Of a stretch of 64,000 bases of DNA, positions 15,852-24,169 are shown in pieces. The notes beneath the pieces are model-generated. The model was given only the letters and a program-made list of their open reading frames with translations. It was not told the DNA's origin and did no database searches. Within the stretch, counting starts at the first letter, position 1. Each line of letters starts with the position of its first letter. The DNA comes from Chitinophagaceae bacterium (GTDB taxonomy: Bacteria; Bacteroidota; Bacteroidia; Chitinophagales; Chitinophagaceae), in the NCBI GenBank assembly GCA_947447265.1, contig CANFKC010000003.1:1-64000 (forward strand), in the 5' to 3' direction. Both the position numbers and the translations under genes were made by a program.

Positions 15852-16264
15852 AATTGCGTAAATTTTAAAAGAACTTCACATGCATTACTCTCCTCTGGCA
15901 AAATGAATTTTTCGCCAAAAAATACATTCAATACCGTTATCCCGTTGACAATATGCGCATTGAATTCCGGCAGAGCGGCCGCCGGTATCCACAGCTCATC
16001 GTGTATTACGTCGCCCACATTCTGCACATGGTATTGCATTAAATATTCCGCATCAACTTCAAACGTGGTAACCGCTCCGCAATAGCCTGAAAATTCGTCG
16101 CCTGTATTCCATTGCTCCGCTATCTGTGCGGCATATACTTCGTTCAGCACCGGGTAAAAGATAGGCTGCCAGTCCAGCCTCGGCGGAAAGCCTTTCCAAC
16201 CTGTTGCAGCTATCAGCTCTAATTCCTTTAAGCCAACCGGCCTATATAATACTTGCGTTTTCAT
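15848..16264 (-). CDS. Small ADP-ribosylation-associated protein, possible ART-like fold
   Basis: This 138-residue protein resembles short proteins that databases often label ADP-ribosylation/crystallin J1, with the conserved opening LYRPVGLKELELIAATGW, then PPRLDWQPIFYPVLNEVYA and DELWIPAAALPEFNAHIV near residues 89-106. No function is established. The order of a strand with R8, a helix, an aromatic strand (F36, Y37) and a final D89-E90 before IPAAALPEF recalls the Arg-aromatic-Glu layout of ADP-ribosyltransferases such as DarT (EVLVP motif). It could thus be the transferase otherwise missing from this operon. It overlaps the NadV-like gene by 23 bp and NADAR by 4 bp. Confidence 0.6.
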   Translation of the reverse strand: MKTQVLYRPVGLKELELIAATGWKGFPPRLDWQPIFYPVLNEVYAAQIAEQWNTGDEFSGYCGAVTTFEVDAEYLMQYHVQNVGDVIHDELWIPAAALPEFNAHIVNGITVLNVFFGEKFILPEESNACEVLLKFTQL

Positions 16265-17762
16265 GGTGGTAGTTTTTCTTGTTCATAGCAACCAGGTTTC
16301 CTTTTATGCGCTCCCTTATTTCAGCAAGGCTCTGGTCAATAATTAGCTTACCATCTTTAAATACTGTTTTCAATTCTCCCTGCATTTCTTCCTCCCAGGT
16401 ACATTGGTCTTTGAGTGCCAGGGTGTCATCGGTTTGTTTGTATACCTGCAGTAAGCCACGGGCTGATTTCTTCGTGCCGTCGTCCGTTTTTGGATCTTTA
16501 AAAATATCGCGTCCTATCCCGTTAACTTCTCCGTAAGTAGCCTTCATAGCAAACCCGAAAGTGTCGCGCGTTACATATTCATACGTAAAAGAACCCAGGC
16601 CCAAAACAACATTGTAGCTCGCGAAGCCTTTTTGCTTCAGTCCCTCCAGTATTGCATCCTGCCGCTCTATGGTAATGCCATCGCCATATATAAGTCCAAT
16701 GTGCGCATCCAGCAATTTGTAACCCTGCTCGGTTATAGTACCTCCAAATGTTTCCCACATACATTCAATAGCGCCTTTGTATTCAGGGCTGCCAATAATG
16801 GCATCTTTATCGCCTATTATAATTTTCACTGGGTCACCGCTATCAGGGCGAATTACAACCTTGCCATTACGGCTCGTTATAGTTTCTTTAAGTGCAGGCA
16901 GGTATTCGGTTATCACCTGCCAGAAATCCCACGTATCACTTACTATAGAAACTATGCCTTGTGGATATACTTTGGTAATAAGCCTGGTAAAGGTTTCAAG
17001 TTCGCTGGTCTCGCCGCCCATGCACATCACACTGTGTTCGGTCGCTGGCACTGAAGCCCCAACCAATTCTTTGGTACAATCAGCATTATAATATTGCTCC
17101 AGAAAGTCGATTGCAGGTATAGTATCTGTTCCGGTAAAACATAATAAGTGTGCGGCACCGCTTATCACAGCATCTTCCATGCCGCTCATCCCACGGAAAG
17201 AAAAATCGTGCCCTTGCCAGCCAATAAAAGAATCATCGCTACCCACCGTATCATTTGCATATTGGGTAAATGTGCGCAGATACTGAAAGGCTGTTGTAGC
17301 AGATGTGCATGGCTTCCAAATAATATTGCTTAGCATGGTTTCCAACATATTGGTAAGCCAGAAGAATTCAGGTCGTGTATTCTTTATGGTAAATACCGGA
17401 ACCTTCATGGGTGCCAATGTACCTTCAGCTAATGCTTTTATTTCAAGTGGCAGATAACCAAGATCGTGCAGCGCGGCAATATGGTCGTAAGTTATGCTGT
17501 CTTTACCCAGGTAATTGTCCATTCGCCTTGCATAGTCAGCCAATACCTGCTCTTTAGGTAAATTGAAAAAGCCTTCAGCGAATTGGTGAATGAGGTATTC
17601 TTTTATGAAGTATTGCATACCAAAGAAGACCACCTCGTTCAGTTCAGGATTCCGCGCTTTGCGGGGTGTAAGGTTGGAATAGACCAGCGTAGTGCCATCA
17701 GGGTATTGAAATTTGTGGCCTACTTTATATCCATCCTTGAGTAATATCGGGCTGAGTGTCAT
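16242..17762 (-). CDS. nadV: Nicotinamide phosphoribosyltransferase-like enzyme (NadV/NAMPT or Namat)
   Basis: The 506-residue protein covers the full NAMPT fold. Active-site matches to human NAMPT are F187 and R190 in HDFSFRGMSG (stacking and phosphate contact), D213 in GTDT (amide contact that selects nicotinamide), H243 in TEHSVM, and R305 with D307 in IRPDSGDP. NadV makes NMN from nicotinamide and PRPP. The related phage enzyme Namat joins nicotinamide to ADP-ribose pyrophosphate and yields NAD directly. Sequence alone does not separate the two. It follows the NrtR-like gene with a 4-bp overlap, and a Prs-like gene closes the same operon. Confidence 0.88.
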   Translation of the reverse strand: MTLSPILLKDGYKVGHKFQYPDGTTLVYSNLTPRKARNPELNEVVFFGMQYFIKEYLIHQFAEGFFNLPKEQVLADYARRMDNYLGKDSITYDHIAALHDLGYLPLEIKALAEGTLAPMKVPVFTIKNTRPEFFWLTNMLETMLSNIIWKPCTSATTAFQYLRTFTQYANDTVGSDDSFIGWQGHDFSFRGMSGMEDAVISGAAHLLCFTGTDTIPAIDFLEQYYNADCTKELVGASVPATEHSVMCMGGETSELETFTRLITKVYPQGIVSIVSDTWDFWQVITEYLPALKETITSRNGKVVIRPDSGDPVKIIIGDKDAIIGSPEYKGAIECMWETFGGTITEQGYKLLDAHIGLIYGDGITIERQDAILEGLKQKGFASYNVVLGLGSFTYEYVTRDTFGFAMKATYGEVNGIGRDIFKDPKTDDGTKKSARGLLQVYKQTDDTLALKDQCTWEEEMQGELKTVFKDGKLIIDQSLAEIRERIKGNLVAMNKKNYHHENASII

Positions 17763-18445
17763 TGTTGTTGTATGTTAAGGTGAAAATTATTTTGTTTCAG
17801 TTTTTTGTTGAATTTGAAAAGGTCAGGTTGGCGGTTCTTCACGCCTTCCCGTTTTATGCCGGTATTAATTATAAAATCAGCATCGAGTATTTTTCTGCTA
17901 AAGTTGCGGCGGTCAATTTCCGTGTCCAGTATGCATTCATACAACTGGTGCAATTCGCTCATTGTAAAAAGGTCATCCAGCAATTCGAAGCCCAGGGGAA
18001 AGTACAGGATTTTAGACTGGAGGCGTTTGATAGCCGCTGCAAATATTTTCTTGTGGTCGAACGCGAGCTTGGGCATTTTCTTCACTTCAAACCACTTTAC
18101 ATCGTTAGCCATGCTGCCTGCAACTATTTTAAATTTTGCTGGGTTTATCAATGAATAATACGCTACCGAAATTACCCTGCCACGTGGGTCCCTATCTGTT
18201 TCATCGAATGAATAAAGCTGTTCCAGGTAAAGTTTGGTAAGGCCTAGTTTTTTTGAAAGTATGTTGGTGCACGTTTCTTCAAAAGTATCTTCCATCCGCA
18301 CAAAGCCGCCCGGCAGTGTCCATTCATTTTTAAAAGGCTCTTCATTCCTGTTCAGCAGCAGCACACTCAGCTTATTATCCTGATAGCCGAATACCACCAT
18401 ATCAACTGCCAGCGAAGGATTTTTATAAGTATGAAAAGCGCTCAT
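17759..18445 (-). CDS. nrtR: NrtR-like Nudix-fold transcriptional regulator
   Basis: The protein has 228 residues: a Nudix-fold domain (about 10-140, from VDMVVFGYQDNKLSVLLLNR to VKWFEVKKMP) and a C-terminal winged helix (about 150-225, with LFTMSELHQLYECI and DRRNFSRKI). The Nudix box begins well (GGFVRMEDTFEE) but the catalytic REUxEE part reads ILSKKLGL, so hydrolase activity is probably lost, as in NrtR repressors. NrtR proteins control NAD genes and are released from DNA by ADP-ribose in studied cases. It is the first gene of the nine-gene operon, with a perfect inverted repeat at its own promoter. Confidence 0.9.
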   Translation of the reverse strand: MSAFHTYKNPSLAVDMVVFGYQDNKLSVLLLNRNEEPFKNEWTLPGGFVRMEDTFEETCTNILSKKLGLTKLYLEQLYSFDETDRDPRGRVISVAYYSLINPAKFKIVAGSMANDVKWFEVKKMPKLAFDHKKIFAAAIKRLQSKILYFPLGFELLDDLFTMSELHQLYECILDTEIDRRNFSRKILDADFIINTGIKREGVKNRQPDLFKFNKKLKQNNFHLNIQQQ

Positions 18446-18451
18446 TTTTAG

Positions 18452-18500
18452 TTTGTGTTATTTTGACACAAAGGTAAAGCAAACTTTTTCACATTCGCAA
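18452..18500 (-). promoter_or_regulatory. nrtR promoter with candidate NrtR operator
   Basis: On the minus strand TTG (18500-18498), a 21-bp gap and TACCTTTG (18476-18469) fit a Bacteroidota promoter. Perfect 7-bp arms TTTGTGT (18452-18458) and ACACAAA (18466-18472) separated by 7 bp overlap the end of the -7 box and cover the expected start of transcription. A bound repressor here would block initiation of the operon. Confidence 0.65.
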
Positions 18501-18520
18501 CTTTATTTTTTAACTGCAAA

Positions 18521-18546
18521 AAAATAGCGGCAATTGCCGCTATTTT
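18521..18546 (-). terminator. Terminator after the outer-membrane protein gene
   Basis: A perfect 26-bp palindrome (core TAGCGGCAATTGCCGCTA) is followed on the minus strand by a T run. It lies 47 bp beyond the stop of the leftward gene at 18593 and just upstream of the nrtR promoter, so it should shield that promoter from read-through. Confidence 0.8.
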
Positions 18547-18592
18547 AGGAATAATGTTATGCTGAATTCGCTGGTATTAATTTAAAGGTTCT

Positions 18593-19288
18593 TTAAAACT
18601 TCACAGATAAATAGAAGGCCACCGGAACATTTAAATTGCCTTGCGATAATTTGTTGTCAGTTTTCACCGCAGGTTGCTGATTAGATGAATGAGCGAAGAT
18701 TGTTTCAACCGATTGTTTTTCATTGCCCGTAACATAATACATACTTGCTTCAGTGCCTATAGCGATATTCTTGGTAATACTATACTTTATCCAGGCCATT
18801 GCCCCACCGCCATAACTCGATATAATGTCAGATGTATTGGTAGTAACAGTATCAAAGCTATGGGTAATAGCGGTTGTGTGGTCGTCATTATTGTTTATAA
18901 CAACATCGAGCCCTATACCGGTACTCCATTTATCAGTTAATTTAAACGCCTTTTCTGCGCCAAGCCTGATGTGCAGGTCGTTAATCTTTGAAGTCCTTGT
19001 GTTCACACCGTCGTCATTTGATGATGTATTGCTTACAAAGCCGGCGCCCAGGCGAAAGCCCCAACCTGTTTTAATGGAATTCATATTGTAGGTAAGCAGG
19101 TATGGGTTAGTATTACTGGCTGCACTACCGTTAAAATTGAAAACCTGCCTTATCAGGCTATTCAGTTGAACACCAATTACATGCTCATATTTCTTCTCTT
19201 TCGGTGCGCCGAGTAAATCAGGGGTTTGGGCAGTGGCTGTTAAACCCCATGTTGAAAACAAAATGGAGGCAAGAATAGTTTTTTTCAT
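18593..19288 (-). CDS. Exported beta-rich protein, probable outer-membrane protein
   Basis: I do not recognise a named family for this 231-residue protein. It has a signal peptide (MKKTILASILFSTWGLTATA, cleavage before QTPD). The mature part shows repeated strand-like segments with alternating hydrophobic residues (GWGFRLGAGFVSN, IHRL-like LHIRLGAEKAF, WSTGIGLDVVI, AMAWIKYSITKNIAIGTEAS) and ends in VAFYLSVKF with a terminal phenylalanine, as outer-membrane barrels do. It lies 2 bp after the cytochrome peroxidase gene and is co-transcribed with it. A porin-like or structural role is possible. Confidence 0.7.
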   Translation of the reverse strand: MKKTILASILFSTWGLTATAQTPDLLGAPKEKKYEHVIGVQLNSLIRQVFNFNGSAASNTNPYLLTYNMNSIKTGWGFRLGAGFVSNTSSNDDGVNTRTSKINDLHIRLGAEKAFKLTDKWSTGIGLDVVINNNDDHTTAITHSFDTVTTNTSDIISSYGGGAMAWIKYSITKNIAIGTEASMYYVTGNEKQSVETIFAHSSNQQPAVKTDNKLSQGNLNVPVAFYLSVKF

Positions 19289-19290
19289 AC

Positions 19291-20394
19291 TTATTTTACT
19301 TTAAAGGGGTTAGAGAATTTTACGTCGTTAATGGTGGTGTAGTCCGTCAGGGTATTCAGAAAGGCAATAATAGCGGCTTTCTCCTGGCTCGGTATATTCA
19401 TCTGCAATGTGGTGCTGTCTGCATTCAGGAAAATCGGGTCGAGGTTCGGGCTATTTTTAATACCATGGCTGTAATGGTCTAATACCTCGTCAAGCGTTTT
19501 AAAACGACCATCGTGCATGTACGGCGCAGTTAATGCTACATTTGAAAGGCTAGGCACAACAAACTTACCGTCATTTGAACTGATATTGTTAACAGCACCA
19601 GCTCCAATGTCACTGTAAGTCTGGTCAAGGCCAATATCTATGATATCAGAAAATGTATAAAGTTGAGTGCCCGGATGGTGACAGCCCGAACAATTGTATT
19701 TGGTATTAAATAACACCATACCCTGATATTCCTGGGCATTCAGTATGCCTGGATTATTTTGTAGGTATTGGTCGAACTTTGAATTGTTTGATCTGATGGC
19801 AGCCATAAATGCGCTGATACTTTCTGATATTTTAGCTGGAGTAACCTCCGGGCTGCCATAAGCCTTCTGGAATAGTGGGGGATAGAAGGATAAAGCAGAC
19901 AACTTTGCCGCTAGCGCATCCAGGTCATCAATTCCCATTTCTACGTGATTGGTGATGGGCCTGCTTACGAGGCTTTTCAGGATGTTTACCCTTCCATCCC
20001 AAAACAGCGCTTTGCCTGGATTACTAACAAGTTCCGGGCGGTAAAAACTATCGATACCGGCAATATTGAGAATGCCTTTTGAATTTCGTTTTGTTAGCCG
20101 ACCTGCATAGCCAACGCTTGCAGCAACATTATCAGCAAAACCCAACGACTGTTTGTGGCATGATGCGCACGAGATGGTGTTGTTTAAAGAGAGGTGCCCG
20201 TCATAAAACAGCACCCTGCCCAATGTTGCACGGGCATTACCTGAAGAATCAGAAAACCGGGTACTAAAATAATGGTAATCGCCTGCCGGCAAATCGAGCG
20301 TGACAGTGCCCGCAGGGGTAACCGTATTTTTGTGGCACGAAACAGCGGCAAATATTATGACTGCGAGTGCACCAATTGTTAATAGCTTTTTCAT
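19291..20394 (-). CDS. Di-haem cytochrome c peroxidase/MauG-family lipoprotein
   Basis: The 367-residue protein has a lipoprotein signal with C20 in AAVSCHKN, so it should be anchored to a membrane facing the periplasm or surface. Two c-type haem motifs are present: CASCH at 76-80 and CSGCH at 235-239. Segments such as GRVLFYDGHLSLNNTISC, FWDGR, and PYMHDGRFKTLDEVLDHY are typical of the bacterial CcpA/MauG family. Classical members reduce hydrogen peroxide with electrons from cytochrome c, while MauG members modify proteins. Which role holds here cannot be told. The downstream barrel-like gene follows after 2 bp. Confidence 0.92.
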   Translation of the reverse strand: MKKLLTIGALAVIIFAAVSCHKNTVTPAGTVTLDLPAGDYHYFSTRFSDSSGNARATLGRVLFYDGHLSLNNTISCASCHKQSLGFADNVAASVGYAGRLTKRNSKGILNIAGIDSFYRPELVSNPGKALFWDGRVNILKSLVSRPITNHVEMGIDDLDALAAKLSALSFYPPLFQKAYGSPEVTPAKISESISAFMAAIRSNNSKFDQYLQNNPGILNAQEYQGMVLFNTKYNCSGCHHPGTQLYTFSDIIDIGLDQTYSDIGAGAVNNISSNDGKFVVPSLSNVALTAPYMHDGRFKTLDEVLDHYSHGIKNSPNLDPIFLNADSTTLQMNIPSQEKAAIIAFLNTLTDYTTINDVKFSNPFKVK

Positions 20395-20596
20395 AAAAAA
20401 GTGTTTTTGTCAGTTAGTTGGGTAATGTAAAAATACTAAATTTATTTTATGTACTACTTTGTTTACTAACTCAAGGGTTTTTAACGCTATTTTTCGTAAT
20501 TTATTATAAATGAATTGTAGTTGCCGGTTCACATTGATTGCCTTCTGTATTATCCCAATACTCCCCAAAATCCAGTATCTTAACATAAAAAGTTAT

Positions 20597-20604
20597 TACT
20601 TTTG
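20597..20604 (+). promoter_or_regulatory. -7 box of the desaturase gene
   Basis: TACTTTTG fits the Bacteroidota -7 consensus TAnnTTTG and lies 20 bp before the ATG at 20625. I could not identify a convincing -33 element. Confidence 0.45.
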
Positions 20605-20624
20605 GCTAGATTTGCGTACATAGT

Positions 20625-21713
20625 ATGGCTAAAGTAACTTATAATAACCGGAACGCAGTTTTTTTTCAGGCGTTAAAAGCAGATGTAGAAAATTATTTTA
20701 AGACAAACGGCATCAGAAAAACTGGAAACTGGAAACTGTACCTGAAAACAGTTATTCTCATCCCTGTCGCGGTTCTCACTTATATTTTCCTGCTGAAGGG
20801 CGGCTACACTAACATGACGGGTATCGGCCTTAGCGCTTTGCTGGGCCTTACGCTTTCAGGTGTAGGCTTTAATATAATGCATGATGCCTGCCACGGTAGC
20901 TATTCCACAAAGAAATGGGTAAATGATCTTTTGGGCTTAACGTTAAACGCTTTGGGCGGTAATGCATTCATCTGGAAACAAAAACACAACATTATTCACC
21001 ATACCTATACTAATGTTGATGGTATTGATGATGATATAGCAAAAAGCCCGGTAATACGTCAATGCCAGACACAGGTATGGAAGCCGGCACACCGCATACA
21101 GCATATTTACCTTTGGCTGGTATATGCTTTGAGTTCTTTCCTTTGGGTATTTGTTATTGATATGGTTAAGTATGGCCAGAAGAAAATATACACTACCGAA
21201 ATGAACAAAATGGATCCGAGAGAGCACGCTATTTTCTGGATGAGCAAGGGGCTCTATGTTGTTTTTTACATAGCAGTACCTGTTTATTTCGTAGGCTGGG
21301 CAGCTTGGGGAGTAGGCTTCCTGTTCATGCACATGGCATTGGGCTTGTCGCTTTCTATTGTGTTTCAGCTCGCTCACGTAGTGGAAGAAACAGAATTTGA
21401 GTTTGTAGGTGCCGATGATAAAATAATTGAAAACGAATGGGCTATACACCAGATAAAAACAACCGCTGATTTTGCCCGAAATAATCCAGTAATATCATGG
21501 TTCGTAGGTGGCTTGAATTTCCAGGTAGAACATCACCTTTTCCCACGCATAAGCCATGTGCACTATCCGGAAATAAGCAAGATAGTAGAGGCCAAGTGTA
21601 AAGAGTATAACATACAATACCACACCATGCCTACTATGATTGCCGCAATAGGGTCGCATTACCGCTTCATGAAAATGCTGGGTAAAAAACCGGAAATGGC
21701 CATGGCCGCTTAA
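20625..21713 (+). CDS. Membrane fatty-acid desaturase (acyl-lipid/acyl-CoA type)
   Basis: The 362-residue protein has the three histidine boxes of membrane desaturases: HDACHG (86-91), HNIIHH (121-126) and QVEHHLFP (about 308-315). The glutamine in the third box is the form seen in front-end and linoleoyl-CoA-type desaturases. Membrane helices lie at about 40-60, 65-85, 157-177 and 210-250. The di-iron centre bound by the boxes inserts a double bond into fatty acyl chains. A fused cytochrome b5 domain is absent, so an external electron donor is needed. The exact position of the double bond is not predictable. It is monocistronic. Confidence 0.9.
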   Translation: MAKVTYNNRNAVFFQALKADVENYFKTNGIRKTGNWKLYLKTVILIPVAVLTYIFLLKGGYTNMTGIGLSALLGLTLSGVGFNIMHDACHGSYSTKKWVNDLLGLTLNALGGNAFIWKQKHNIIHHTYTNVDGIDDDIAKSPVIRQCQTQVWKPAHRIQHIYLWLVYALSSFLWVFVIDMVKYGQKKIYTTEMNKMDPREHAIFWMSKGLYVVFYIAVPVYFVGWAAWGVGFLFMHMALGLSLSIVFQLAHVVEETEFEFVGADDKIIENEWAIHQIKTTADFARNNPVISWFVGGLNFQVEHHLFPRISHVHYPEISKIVEAKCKEYNIQYHTMPTMIAAIGSHYRFMKMLGKKPEMAMAA

Positions 21714-21739
21714 GTAAGAGTTGACAACATTAAAATAAG

Positions 21740-21769
21740 AAACCGCCATCAGTTACTGATGGCGGTTTT
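21740..21769 (+). terminator. Terminator of the desaturase gene
   Basis: Thirteen-bp arms 21740-21752 and 21756-21768 (AAACCGCCATCAG and its complement) enclose a TTA loop and run into a T-rich end. It begins 27 bp after the desaturase stop. Confidence 0.85.
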
Positions 21770-21818
21770 GCTTTGTTATCAAAGGCAAGGCAAAATTAAT
21801 CAACGTAAAAAAAGGGGG

Positions 21819-21931
21819 CACGCAAAGCCGCAAAGTCGTAATCCGGATGTTATTTAAGATTTAAGAGGCGCAACTAATTCTACATTAATGAGGAGAGCAG
21901 GCATATCATTGCCACGGCTTTTAAGCCGTGG
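21819..21931 (-). repeat. Composite intergenic repeat, copy A
   Basis: Read on the minus strand this is a hairpin (21931-21912, arms CCACGGCTT/AAGCCGTGG), a spacer of about 37 bp, then GTTGCGCCTCTTAAATCTT, ending in TTTGCGGCTTTGCGTGC (about 21819). The same order of parts occurs at 27097-27216 on the plus strand, which shows it to be a dispersed element and not a terminator made by chance. Confidence 0.6.
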
Positions 21932-21955
21932 TATACTGTCTTATCCTTTTCGTTC

Positions 21956-23359
21956 TTAAACAAACAATTTACCCGGATTAAGTATCCCATTCGGGTCAAA
22001 CACATTTTTTATCTGTTTCATTATCGTCAATTGCGCATCATTAAAAGCAATGTGCATATAGGGTTTCTGAACCAGCCCAATACCATGCTCTCCGGATATG
22101 GTGCCACCCAGGCGTACCACTTCCTTAAACAACTTACTAATACCTTCCGTAAGTTTCAGGTTCCAGTCATCGTCGCTCATATCGCCTTTTACAATGTTCA
22201 CGTGCAGATTGCCATCACCGGCATGGCCATAACAAACCGACTGAAAGCCATATTCCATACCTAGTTGCTTAATTATCTGCAATAATTCGGGCAATTCAGC
22301 CCTTGGTACTACGGTATCTTCTTCTTTATAAATTGAATTGCTCTTTACCGCTTCGCCAACTTTGCGACGCAGGTTCCACAACATTTGCTTTTGTTCATGG
22401 CTATCCGCAAGCAATATTTCGCCAATGTCGTATCGCTCTACTATTGCCGAAATAGCCTCCGCATCGCGGTACAATTCGTCCATATAGTTTCCGTCAACTT
22501 CTATAAGCAGATGCGCTGCAATATCGGCCGGCAGGTCAATGGCTGTGCTTTGTGTATACCGCATGGACCATTCCAGCGCGTCGCGCTCCATAAATTCCAG
22601 TGCCGATGGGGTATAACCCCCCAGAAAAATAGCATTTACAGCCGCACAGGCATCTACCGCTGAACGGAAGGGCACCAGAAGGGTAAGGTCATGCTTCACC
22701 GCAGGTATCAACCTTAATACAATTTTGGTGATAACACCAAGCGTACCTTCGCTACCTACCAAAAGTTGGGTAAGGTTATAACCAGTTGCGTTTTTAAGCA
22801 CATTGGCGCCAGTCCACATTATAGTGCCATCGGGCAGCACCATTTCAAGGTTCAGCACATAATCTTTTACGACGCCATACTTTACTGCACGAGGGCCACC
22901 AGAATTTTCTGATACATTGCCGCCAATAAAGCAACTGCCCTTGCTTGCAGGATCGGGAGGGTAGAAAAGGCCTTCGGCTTTCAGATGCTCCTGCAATTCC
23001 TGGGTAATTACACCCGGCTCAGTAGTAACCTGAAAATTCCGTTTATCAACATGCAGAATTTTATTGAACCGCTTCATATCCAGCGCCACACCGCCATGCA
23101 CGGGTAATGCACCGCCACTTAAGCCGGTACCGGCACCGCGTGGTGTAACAGGTATAAGCTGTGTATTGCAATAGGCCATTATTTTGCTCACTTCATCAGC
23201 AGTGCCAGGTTGCAAAACCACCTCTGGCGGAAACCGGAGATCTTCCGTCTGGTCGCCGCTGCAACGGCTTATGTGCTCTTCATCCGTCAGCACATAGCGG
23301 GCTTCCAGTACGGTTTTAAAAAATTGTATGTCGGTTGGTTGAATGCGGTTGAATGGCAT
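21956..23359 (-). CDS. FAD-linked oxidase, GlcD-type (D-lactate/glycolate dehydrogenase)
   Basis: The protein has 467 residues, a normal length for GlcD-like flavoenzymes. The FAD-binding part has PRGAGTGLSGGALPVHGGVA at about 75-95 and the diphosphate segment SENSGGPRAVKYGVVKDYVL. The C-terminal half carries CYGHAGDGNLHVNI and SGEHGIGLVQK, typical of the substrate domain, where the histidines take part in catalysis. Such enzymes oxidise 2-hydroxy acids such as D-lactate or glycolate and pass electrons to the respiratory chain. No GlcE or GlcF partner is encoded nearby. It is the second gene of a short unit, 9 bp after the Fic gene. Confidence 0.9.
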   Translation of the reverse strand: MPFNRIQPTDIQFFKTVLEARYVLTDEEHISRCSGDQTEDLRFPPEVVLQPGTADEVSKIMAYCNTQLIPVTPRGAGTGLSGGALPVHGGVALDMKRFNKILHVDKRNFQVTTEPGVITQELQEHLKAEGLFYPPDPASKGSCFIGGNVSENSGGPRAVKYGVVKDYVLNLEMVLPDGTIMWTGANVLKNATGYNLTQLLVGSEGTLGVITKIVLRLIPAVKHDLTLLVPFRSAVDACAAVNAIFLGGYTPSALEFMERDALEWSMRYTQSTAIDLPADIAAHLLIEVDGNYMDELYRDAEAISAIVERYDIGEILLADSHEQKQMLWNLRRKVGEAVKSNSIYKEEDTVVPRAELPELLQIIKQLGMEYGFQSVCYGHAGDGNLHVNIVKGDMSDDDWNLKLTEGISKLFKEVVRLGGTISGEHGIGLVQKPYMHIAFNDAQLTIMKQIKNVFDPNGILNPGKLFV

Positions 23360-23368
23360 GGTTGATAA

Positions 23369-24169
23369 TTATGGTTGGGTAATTATTGATTGTGGTAACA
23401 TTAGCAAAAATGGCAGCGCTTTGTTATAGTCCAGGGAATCATATTCCAGTCCTAGTGCCCGCAGGTTTTTATAATAGTTTTGGTGCTGGTTATAATAATT
23501 TTTCTCTGATTGAATGAACCAGGCTTTCGCGCCCAGCTTTTGCGCGATGAACCATTTTTCCAGTAGCCTGGCTGTTCTTCCATTTCCGTCCTCAAAAGGA
23601 TGAATTTTCACAAACAAAAGATGAATCATCGAGGAGAAAAACAATACCTCATTAAAATGAAGTTCCGAAACCAGCAATGTATCAATATCGGTTAAGAGGC
23701 AATCCAACTCCCTTTTTACGATTCTTGGTTCGGCTGCAACATATTCTATACGTCCATCGTCCGTCAATACAAACATATTGCCTGCCCGTATTTCCCCCTG
23801 CCTCGATGGCTGCAAAATATTTTTAGTAATAAGTTTATGTGATTCGAAAAGGTTTTCGCTCCCAAGTTTGTTTTGCTGAGCATAAACGTATGCAGCATAG
23901 AGATCGTCTGTTTTTCGGGTATAGTCAGCCGAAAAATGACCACCGAGCCGCTTATGTTTTATGTATGAATCCAGTTCCATCTCTTCTCCTTCTATTTTTG
24001 AAGAAAAGACGGCTGATACCGATGTATAAAAGCTAAAAGTATCAATGCTCAGATCGCTGTCACGCAGGTTTTCAAAATTTTGCTGCACGTCACTAGCTAT
24101 CTGCAATTTGTATTGCTCCAGTAAGGCAGTGGGAATGAACCGAATATCTTTTATGCTTGGGGGTGGCAT
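23369..24169 (-). CDS. Fic-domain protein with N-terminal inhibitory helix
   Basis: The 266-residue protein has the catalytic Fic motif HPFEDGNGR at 190-198, with H190 as the general base. A stretch FSSKIEGEE at about 55-63 matches the (S/T)xxxE(G/N) inhibitory motif N-terminal to the Fic core, with E60 predicted to block productive ATP binding (class II Fic). Fic proteins transfer AMP from ATP to target hydroxyls. There is no separate antitoxin gene here, in keeping with built-in inhibition. It is encoded 9 bp before the GlcD-type oxidase, but a functional link between the two is not obvious. Confidence 0.9.
   Translation of the reverse strand: MPPPSIKDIRFIPTALLEQYKLQIASDVQQNFENLRDSDLSIDTFSFYTSVSAVFSSKIEGEEMELDSYIKHKRLGGHFSADYTRKTDDLYAAYVYAQQNKLGSENLFESHKLITKNILQPSRQGEIRAGNMFVLTDDGRIEYVAAEPRIVKRELDCLLTDIDTLLVSELHFNEVLFFSSMIHLLFVKIHPFEDGNGRTARLLEKWFIAQKLGAKAWFIQSEKNYYNQHQNYYKNLRALGLEYDSLDYNKALPFLLMLPQSIITQP

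Noticed and set aside
21912-21931. Simple terminator of the GlcD-type gene
   Set aside because: No T run follows on the minus strand, and the hairpin is part of a composite repeat that recurs at 27097-27216.
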